NCBI GenBank assembly: GCA_964405325.1
Contig: CAYONM010000199.1
Coordinates: 1-6,987 of the forward strand
Reading direction: 5' to 3'
From: CAYONM01 sp964405325
Lineage (GTDB): Bacteria > Planctomycetota > UBA11346
Length of the DNA stretch: 6,987 bases
The translations under genes were made by a program, and so were the position numbers. Below, piece after piece: positions 1 through 3,999 of this stretch. Within the stretch, counting starts at the first letter, position 1. Each line of letters begins with the position of its first letter. The notes under the pieces are model-generated. The model was given only the letters and a program-made list of their open reading frames with translations. It did no database searches and was not told the origin of the DNA.

Positions 1-19
1 AAGTGCTTGTCTGGAAAGA

Positions 20-55
20 AGAAGCCCCTTCCACCTGTTGGCGGAAGGGGCTTCT
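20..55 (-). terminator. Intrinsic terminator of the tRNA-Pro gene
   Basis: A perfect 13-bp inverted repeat (arms 20-32 and 43-55, loop 33-42) has a GC-rich core of AAGCCCC against GGGGCTT. Read on the minus strand, the hairpin is followed by TTCTTTCC, a short T-rich run. On the plus strand the following bases are not T-rich, so the direction is minus. It begins 8 bases past the CCA end of the tRNA-Pro gene and probably also ends any read-through from the upstream CII-like gene, which has no obvious terminator of its own. Confidence 0.8.
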
Positions 56-63
56 ATTAACAA

Positions 64-141
64 TGGTCGGGGCGACTAGATTCGAACTAGCGACCTCTGC
101 GTCCCGAACGCAGCGCTCTAGCCAGGCTGAGCTACGCCCCG
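64..141 (-). tRNA. tRNA-Pro, anticodon CGG
   Basis: The minus strand folds into a full cloverleaf of 78 nt with encoded CCA. The acceptor stem is CGGGGCG against CGCCCCG, the D stem is GCTC/GAGC, and the anticodon stem is CTGCG/CGCAG around loop TTCGGGA. The anticodon is therefore CGG, reading the proline codon CCG. The T arm is GCTAG-TTCGAAT-CTAGT, the discriminator is A, then CCA. C1-G72 and the A discriminator fit bacterial tRNA-Pro. It has a promoter candidate just upstream and a terminator just downstream, so it looks like an independent single-tRNA unit. Confidence 0.96.
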
Positions 142-160
142 ACGGGTCAGGAGGGACGGA

Positions 161-187
161 AGGGTATGACGCCAGCGAGCGTGTCAA
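161..187 (-). promoter_or_regulatory. Candidate promoter of tRNA-Pro
   Basis: A perfect -35 box TTGACA lies at 187-182 on the minus strand. A -10-like TACCCT lies at 166-161 after a 15-bp spacer, which is short. A C-rich stretch follows, like the discriminators of stringently controlled stable-RNA promoters. Transcription would start about a dozen bases before the tRNA. The -35 is convincing but the -10 and the spacing are weak. Confidence 0.5.
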
Positions 188-197
188 CCGCGCTGAT

Positions 198-749
198 TCA
201 GCTGGAATCGCGCAGCAGGGCCTGCAGTTCCTGGCGCAGAAAAGCGCTCATCTCATCCAGTTCGCTGAACAAATCTAACAAACGCCTGGCTTCGTCATGA
301 TCGACCCGACTGTCGGCCAGGGTATCAGCGATCTCAGTCGTCAAACGGCCCACTACTGACAGCACCTCGCGTAGATTGGACGGCAGCAACAGCGGATGCG
401 TTTCCCTCTTGGCCGGGGCCGGCTGCAGCAGATCCATCAGGCAGTGGCTGATCGCTTTGCGATGCGTCTGCCGGGCTTCGGCCATGGCGAGGGTGAGCAC
501 CTCCTCGAAGTGCCACGGCTGCTCAGCGCGCACCCGCCGGCGGACCGTATCAGTGGAGACATCCAGCAATTCGGCCGCCGGTCGCAACCCGAGAGCGTCG
601 ACATATTCAGCGATGGCTTCATAACAGGATCGGAGACGTTGCGAGTAAGGGCGCATACCCATGAGATCAACGTGTTCGGCGTCTGGAGCAAGCGCTTGCT
701 TCGCCGAGGGGCCCAAGCTCGCGACGAGCGGACCATGCCGTCTCTCCAT
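198..749 (-). CDS. Phage CII/CP76-like DNA-binding regulator (hypothetical)
   Basis: From ATG 749 this encodes 183 aa. Residues about 43-78 form a helix-turn-helix-like segment (AEYVDALGLRPAAELLDVST, then DTVRRRVRAEQP), followed by HFEEVLTLAMAEAR. The pattern of a leading helix, a 'laxxLgvsxxTvrrrv' turn and a following 'leevl' helix resembles the phage regulatory CII (CP76) family. The C-terminal part (about 125-180, with TLADSRVDHDEARRLLDLF) is strongly helical and has the 'laDgri..dEa' pattern I associate with the end of that family. I see no signal peptide or membrane segment. The start is uncertain. The frame stays open upstream into arsR, ATGs at 662 and 656 are alternatives, and none has a good ribosome binding site. 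It lies 145 bp after arsR and ends 11 bp before the tRNA-Pro promoter. The role is probably transcriptional control; its target is unknown. The family assignment comes from recalled pattern, not a search. Confidence 0.6.
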   Translation of the reverse strand: MERRHGPLVASLGPSAKQALAPDAEHVDLMGMRPYSQRLRSCYEAIAEYVDALGLRPAAELLDVSTDTVRRRVRAEQPWHFEEVLTLAMAEARQTHRKAISHCLMDLLQPAPAKRETHPLLLPSNLREVLSVVGRLTTEIADTLADSRVDHDEARRLLDLFSELDEMSAFLRQELQALLRDSS

Positions 750-758
750 CTGAGTCAC

Positions 759-828
759 ACAAACCGGGCACCACCCGAAGCCCAAGGGCTCGATCGTATC
801 GGTGGGTTCCGGGCGGCACCCGGTTTGT
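759..828 (-). other. Long RNA hairpin in the leader of the CII-like gene
   Basis: Arms 759-772 and 815-828 form an inverted repeat (ACAAACCGGG against CCCGGTTTGT plus four more pairs). On the plus strand two positions are A/C mismatches. In minus-strand RNA these same positions become G-U wobbles, giving 14 continuous pairs. After one mismatch, 774-777 pairs with 810-813, for about 18 pairs in all. The apical region holds a second small inverted repeat, AGCCC/GGGCT, at 779-790. The hairpin ends 9 bases before ATG 749 and has no U-tract, so it looks like a leader or attenuator structure rather than a terminator. Its function is inferred. Confidence 0.5.
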
Positions 829-894
829 AGCCTGTTTGAAAATTCGCCCGCTTCGCCCAGCTTGGTCTTTCCGCCCCTGACGACGCCGGCGGGC

Positions 895-1215
895 TCAGCC
901 CTGCACGGCTCGCCAGTCGGCCTCAGCCTGTTCGCTGATGCCACGACACATGGTTTGGCAGATGGCAAAGATCGCCGGATCGCGGATGCCGTAGTAGCTG
1001 CGATTGCCATCGCGGCGCGCAGCCACCAAGCCGGCTGCCTTCAGTTGCGCCAAATGCTTGGATACCGATGGCTGCGCCAGGCCGGTGTGCTCGACCAGCT
1101 CACTGACCGAGCTCTCCCCCTCTTTCAACTGCAGCAGGATGCGAATGCGAGCCGCATCGGCCAGGGCGCGGAAGCGCTCGACGATGCGGTCGACCATGAC
1201 ATCTGGCAGTTGCAC
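895..1215 (-). CDS. ArsR-family winged-helix transcriptional repressor
   Basis: A compact 106-aa protein, a typical size for ArsR/SmtB repressors, which bind operators as dimers and release them on an inducing signal. RFRALADAARIRILLQL (15-31) is the conserved ArsR opening helix. The winged helix-turn-helix spans about 37-76, with recognition helix QPSVSKHLAQLKAAGLV and wing ARRDGNRSYYGI. The classic ArsR metal motif (ELCVCDL) is absent, since the matching segment SVSEL has no cysteine. Two cysteines, C86 and C90, sit in the last helix and could sense thiol oxidation or a metal, but this is speculative. The chosen start is GTG at 1215; ATG at 1197 (seven residues in) is the alternative. AGGA sits almost against the GTG, so the start is not settled. 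The gene follows the methyltransferase by 30 bp and may share its transcript or use its own promoter. Confidence 0.92.
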   Translation of the reverse strand: MQLPDVMVDRIVERFRALADAARIRILLQLKEGESSVSELVEHTGLAQPSVSKHLAQLKAAGLVAARRDGNRSYYGIRDPAIFAICQTMCRGISEQAEADWRAVQG

Positions 1216-1249
1216 ATTCCTATATTGGCATGCTGGAATGCGAAATCAA
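1215..1249 (-). promoter_or_regulatory. Possible arsR promoter with overlapping operator
   Basis: The 30-bp gap between the methyltransferase stop and the arsR start holds an inverted repeat, CATTCC (1215-1220) and GGAATG (1235-1240), with 14 bp between arms and a GCATGC palindrome inside. On the minus strand a -35-like TTGATT (1249-1244) and a weak -10-like AATATA (1226-1221) are 17 bp apart, so the repeat would cover the promoter. ArsR repressors commonly bind their own promoter at such dyads, so autoregulation is a reasonable inference. The promoter match itself is modest, and it would leave little or no 5' leader before GTG 1215. Confidence 0.35.
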
Positions 1250-2100
1250 GACGCTGGCGGGTGTTCCATCAGGGACCCGAACAGGCTCCCACCCAAACGC
1301 TGCCGAATGACGGCGATGGCCTCAGGATTGCTGTCCATCAGAATCGCTGAGCGCCCCTGCTGCAACGCCGCCTCGCCGGTGGTGCCGCTTCCAGCAAAGC
1401 AATCCAGCACCGTTTCACCCGGATTGGAATGCACCCGGACGATGCGATTCAGAATCCCCAGCGGTTTCTGGGTCGGATAGCCGGTCCGTTCCTTGCCGTT
1501 GGTCGGCACGATGGTGTGCCACCAGGTATCCGTCGGGGTCTTCCCACGCGCGGCTTTTTCTGGCCCCACCAGACCGGGGGCCATGTACGGAATACGATCG
1601 ATGTCGTCAAAGCGGTAGGTGTACTGCTTCGGATGTTTGCTGTACCACAGAATATTGTCGTGCTTGGCTGACCAACGATTTTTGCTGCGGCCACCATAAT
1701 CGTAGGCCCAGATGATTTCATTCTGAAAACAATCCCGTCCGAATATCTGATCCAGCAAAATCTTGCAGTAATGCACCTCGCGATAATCGATATGGAAAAA
1801 CAAGGAGCCATGCTCACTCAACAGGCGATACACTTGGCGCAAACGCGGCTCGAGAAAGGCCTCGAAATCGGCAAAGGAATCGTCATAGGCCATACGGCCA
1901 CGCACTTCACTGCGATAGGCCTGGCCGCCAAAACCGACCCGATCACCATCGGCATCGCGCACGGTCCTGATGCGCGTCCGGGCCTGTTTCTTACCGGTAT
2001 TGAAGGGCGGGTCGATATACACCAGCGGCACGCTGGCATCGGGCAGATCACGCAGAAACAGCAGATTGTCGCCATGGTAGAGTTGACAGCTGTTGCTCAT
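1246..2100 (-). CDS. Solo beta-class DNA methyltransferase (N6-adenine/N4-cytosine)
   Basis: A 284-aa amino-methyltransferase that would transfer a methyl group from S-adenosylmethionine to adenine N6 (or cytosine N4) at a specific DNA site. Catalytic motif IV, DPPFNTG, is at 30-36. The target-recognition region lies in the middle (about 120-205, including NEIIWAYDYGG and KHDNILWYSK). Motif X, GYPTQKP, is at 207-213. The SAM-binding motif I, DCFAGSGTT, is at 233-241 and is followed by the acidic MDSNPEA. The catalytic motif preceding the SAM motif defines the beta class. Length is complete and no key motif is missing. No restriction endonuclease gene is adjacent, so it is a solo enzyme as far as this window shows. 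The recognition site cannot be read from sequence. ATG 2100 fits the family start, with a GGGGG run upstream as a poor ribosome binding site. The start lies only 15 bp past the T-tract of the tRNA-Met terminator, and an ArsR repressor follows 30 bp downstream. Confidence 0.95.
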   Translation of the reverse strand: MSNSCQLYHGDNLLFLRDLPDASVPLVYIDPPFNTGKKQARTRIRTVRDADGDRVGFGGQAYRSEVRGRMAYDDSFADFEAFLEPRLRQVYRLLSEHGSLFFHIDYREVHYCKILLDQIFGRDCFQNEIIWAYDYGGRSKNRWSAKHDNILWYSKHPKQYTYRFDDIDRIPYMAPGLVGPEKAARGKTPTDTWWHTIVPTNGKERTGYPTQKPLGILNRIVRVHSNPGETVLDCFAGSGTTGEAALQQGRSAILMDSNPEAIAVIRQRLGGSLFGSLMEHPPAS

Positions 2101-2115
2101 ACCTGACCCCCGCCC

Positions 2116-2154
2116 AAAAAAAACCCAACCCCGGGTCGGCTGGACCCGAGGTCG
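2116..2154 (-). terminator. Strong intrinsic terminator after tRNA-Met
   Basis: On the minus strand a 12-bp stem (arms 2143-2154 and 2126-2137, two G-U wobbles) closes a five-base loop, CAGCC. Two Gs later comes a run of eight Ts (2123-2116). It starts 3 bases after the tRNA CCA end and ends 15 bases before the methyltransferase ATG, so it insulates the methyltransferase from tRNA-Met transcription or limits read-through. Confidence 0.9.
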
Positions 2155-2157
2155 ATC

Positions 2158-2234
2158 TGGTAGCAGGGGCGAGACTTGAACTCGCGACCTATGACTTATG
2201 AAGCCACCGCTCTAACCAACTGAGCTACCCTGCC
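2158..2234 (-). tRNA. tRNA-Met (elongator), anticodon CAT
   Basis: A 77-nt cloverleaf on the minus strand. The acceptor stem is GGCAGGG against CCCTGCT with a G1-U72 wobble. The D arm is GCTC-AGTTGGTTA-GAGC. The anticodon stem is GTGGC/GTCAT around loop TTCATAA, and the T arm is GCGAG-TTCAAGT-CTCGC. Discriminator A and CCA are encoded. The CAT anticodon can belong to initiator Met, elongator Met or the lysidine-modified Ile. The first base pair, loop and GCTACCA end match Pseudomonas elongator tRNA-Met as I recall it, and the initiator-specific GGG/CCC anticodon stem pairs are absent. A tRNA-Ile2 identity is less likely but not excluded. Confidence 0.93.
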
Positions 2235-2266
2235 GAAAACAAGCCGCCTCAGTGACGAGGGGCCGG

Positions 2267-2294
2267 AATCTAAAGACCCTGACCGGGAAGGCAA
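2267..2294 (-). promoter_or_regulatory. Candidate promoter of tRNA-Met
   Basis: On the minus strand, -35-like TTGCCT (2294-2289) and -10-like TAGATT (2272-2267) are separated by 16 bp; each matches consensus at four of six positions. A GC-rich discriminator (CCGGCCCC) follows, as at stringently controlled stable-RNA promoters. Transcription would start about 25-30 bases before the tRNA. The -35 box lies inside the hairpin that follows scpA. Confidence 0.5.
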
Positions 2295-2311
2295 ATTGTT
2301 TTCCCCGTCAG
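2279..2311 (-). terminator. Possible scpA terminator hairpin
   Basis: Inverted arms 2279-2289 and 2301-2311 (ten of eleven positions pair, one G-G mismatch in minus RNA, 11-base loop) begin just 3 bases after the scpA stop codon. The following minus-strand bases, GGTCTTTAGATT, are only weakly T-rich, so termination may be partial. Position right after the stop is the main support. Confidence 0.5.
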
Positions 2312-2313
2312 AA

Positions 2314-3720
2314 TCAGTCCGTCTCGTTGGCATCGACCTGACGCTGAGAGACGGCTTTAGCAACCTCGCCAGCCACTGCGACCAGCTCGGATTCATCCGC
2401 GACATCGGGCTCAACCGCTTCCTCTGAGCCACAGTCAGCAGTCGCTTCGGAGCCGGTGGCAGTGACGGATTCAGTGACCGGGTCGGATTTGTCAGCCGCA
2501 AAATCCAAAACCGCAACCACCTCCTCGTCCGGCAGCTCCACCACCTCGCCCGCTTGGATTTCAGCGCCGGGCAACAAGGGGCCGCAACAGATGCCGCGCA
2601 GCACCAGATGCTCGTGCATCTCAGAGTCAAAATCCTTCATCACACCCAATACGGAATCGCAGCGGGTCTGCTCTTCCAGCTGGCGACGGAAGCGATCGTC
2701 CTCGGTTTCGACGATCAACTCTTCCACCTCGGCGATACAGGCCTGCTCACCCTCATCCTCGATGGCGGCGTGATAGGTCATCAGCTGAATGGGACCACGA
2801 CGACGGCGCTTCTTCTTGCCATCGGGATCATCGTTACTGGTATCCGACTCCGGCGGCAGCTCCAGCGCTGGCATCTGCCGCCGCGTCTCTTCAACCCAGT
2901 GCAGATAGACATCGGCGTACTGCTCGTGCTGGATGGCCTCCAGGCTGCGCCTGCGAACGCAGTTGAGCAGCGCGACAAAGATACCCACCCGTTGAATGCG
3001 GCCGTCCACGCCCTGCATCAACCAACTCAGCTGCCCCTCACTCGCTTCGCGCATGGTGCTTTCGATCTGCCGAACGCGGTCGGCAATGGGGATATCATCG
3101 TATAGGACGGTACGCGGGCCTTTGCCGGCGATATCGCCCAGGATCTTGTCCCAGATCTTGAACAGCTGATACGGATCGGCGTTCTCGAGATCAAAGCCAT
3201 CCTCGTCCTCAGGCGCTTCGGGAATGTCCTCGTTGAAGCGACGACGATGCCGTTGCAGGTGCTGGGCCTGGCAATCTTCCAGGTTCTCGACCCACCCCTT
3301 GCAGGCCCGGAAGGCCAGCAACTGACGAACCAGATCGGTCCGGGGATCAATGATCTCATCATCGTCTTCGCTCTGTTCAGCTTCCTCCACCGGTGCAATG
3401 GAGCGCGACTTGATCTCCAACAGCGTCGCCGCCATCAAGATGAAGTCGCCAGCCATATCCAGATCCATCTCATCCCAGGCGCGAATGGTACTGATGAACT
3501 GGTCGGTAATGGTGGCGATGGGGATATCGTGGATATCAACCTCAGCCCGCCTGACCAGATACAGCAGCAGATCCAACGGCCCAGAGAAGGCGTCGATCTC
3601 CACCCGGTAGCCCAGATCGGGCTCGGCCACGGCGGCGTCGGGCTCGGCCACGGCGGCGTCGGCTTGGTCAGGGACGTCGACCTCAGGCGGAGACAACACG
3701 GCCACATCGCTGTCACTCAT
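2314..3720 (-). CDS. scpA: Segregation and condensation protein A (kleisin), C-terminally extended
   Basis: ScpA is the kleisin that bridges SMC heads, with ScpB, in the bacterial condensin that compacts and separates chromosomes. From ATG 3720 the protein has 468 aa, against about 230-300 for most ScpA. A short acidic N-terminus carries a tandem AAVAEPD repeat (22-35). The hallmark N-terminal SMC-binding domain follows: FSGPLDLLLYLVRRAEVDIHDIPIA at 45-69, then FILMAATLLEIKSRSIAP. An acidic linker (about 112-180) precedes the C-terminal winged-helix region, VGIFVALLNCVRRRSLEAIQ (245-264). Beyond about 300 lie a basic patch KKKRRRRG (302-309), a possibly folded segment (310-408) and an acidic low-complexity tail (about 409-468). 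The start at 3720 is chosen because AGGA lies 9 bases upstream and the further in-frame residues to 3864 look random. No scpB follows, where it is most often found; a tRNA-Met gene is there instead. The kleisin call is firm; the extension is unexplained. Confidence 0.93.
   Translation of the reverse strand: MSDSDVAVLSPPEVDVPDQADAAVAEPDAAVAEPDLGYRVEIDAFSGPLDLLLYLVRRAEVDIHDIPIATITDQFISTIRAWDEMDLDMAGDFILMAATLLEIKSRSIAPVEEAEQSEDDDEIIDPRTDLVRQLLAFRACKGWVENLEDCQAQHLQRHRRRFNEDIPEAPEDEDGFDLENADPYQLFKIWDKILGDIAGKGPRTVLYDDIPIADRVRQIESTMREASEGQLSWLMQGVDGRIQRVGIFVALLNCVRRRSLEAIQHEQYADVYLHWVEETRRQMPALELPPESDTSNDDPDGKKKRRRRGPIQLMTYHAAIEDEGEQACIAEVEELIVETEDDRFRRQLEEQTRCDSVLGVMKDFDSEMHEHLVLRGICCGPLLPGAEIQAGEVVELPDEEVVAVLDFAADKSDPVTESVTATGSEATADCGSEEAVEPDVADESELVAVAGEVAKAVSQRQVDANETD
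3619..3660 (-). repeat. Perfect 2 x 21-bp tandem repeat inside scpA
   Basis: Two identical 21-bp units (3619-3639 and 3640-3660) encode AAVAEPD twice near the ScpA N-terminus. A degraded third unit follows at about 3661-3678. The unit is a multiple of three, so gains or losses keep the frame. It lies before the conserved kleisin domain in a disordered acidic segment, so copy number is probably tolerated. Confidence 0.9.
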
Positions 3721-3999
3721 AGGGCGGCATCCTAGCGCCCATGAGCTGAACACAAGATACATGGTGGGAGTTAACGAACGACCACCATATACAGTGGCCA
3801 CCGGCGGCGTGTCGCCCTCAGCTGACCATCGGCAGTCCCCTGAGCAGCCGTTCGGCCGGCCCATGGATCAGCAGGCTCGTTACTGATTATGGGGACCACC
3901 GACCAAAGACTGCCACCATCATCGAGCCTGGTCTCTGGCCGCAACAGCCACCCGACAGAGATCGCGAGCGCACAGCCACCCAAACCAGCCCAGGGCAGC
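3721..3999. other. Intergenic region between parC and scpA
   Basis: I see no convincing gene in this 279-bp gap. Short open frames on the minus strand need TTG starts and have no recognisable protein character. It holds a dyad-symmetric element and a weak promoter candidate near the scpA end. I find no clear intrinsic terminator for parC: hairpins here lack a T-run. scpA may therefore be transcribed from its own promoter, from parC, or both. Confidence 0.6.
3758..3815 (-). promoter_or_regulatory. Dyad element and possible scpA promoter
   Basis: An imperfect palindrome spans 3758-3791. Arms ATGGTGG (3761-3767) and CCACCAT (3782-3788) are complete. GTT/AAC pairs inside and TA/TA pairs outside share the same centre. 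On the minus strand a -10-like TATATG (3791-3786) lies at its edge, with a -35-like GCGACA (3815-3810) 18 bp upstream. The palindrome would then sit on the -10 and start site, as an operator would. The promoter boxes each match consensus at only four of six positions. The alternative is an RNA hairpin in the scpA leader. Confidence 0.35.

Noticed and set aside
750..1010. Upstream in-frame extension of the CII-like gene, including a CPVC motif
   Set aside because: Most of it overlaps arsR in another frame and reads as random sequence. The CPVC falls within the hairpin region, so I do not treat it as a zinc site, though a non-ATG start just before it cannot be fully excluded.
802..1350. A 182-codon plus-strand frame across arsR and the methyltransferase end
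   Set aside because: It is antisense to two well-supported genes and lacks protein-like motifs.
64..2234. Attachment-site repeats from an integrated element at the tRNA genes
   Set aside because: I looked for duplicated 3' ends of tRNA-Pro or tRNA-Met in the window and saw none, and there is no integrase. The island idea rests on gene content only.
3721..3864. In-frame upstream extension of scpA to 3864
   Set aside because: These 48 residues have no kleisin character, and ATG 3720 has an AGGA at a workable distance.
3771..3983. A 70-codon minus-strand frame between parC and scpA
   Set aside because: It needs a TTG start with no ribosome binding site, has no recognisable features and overlaps the dyad element.
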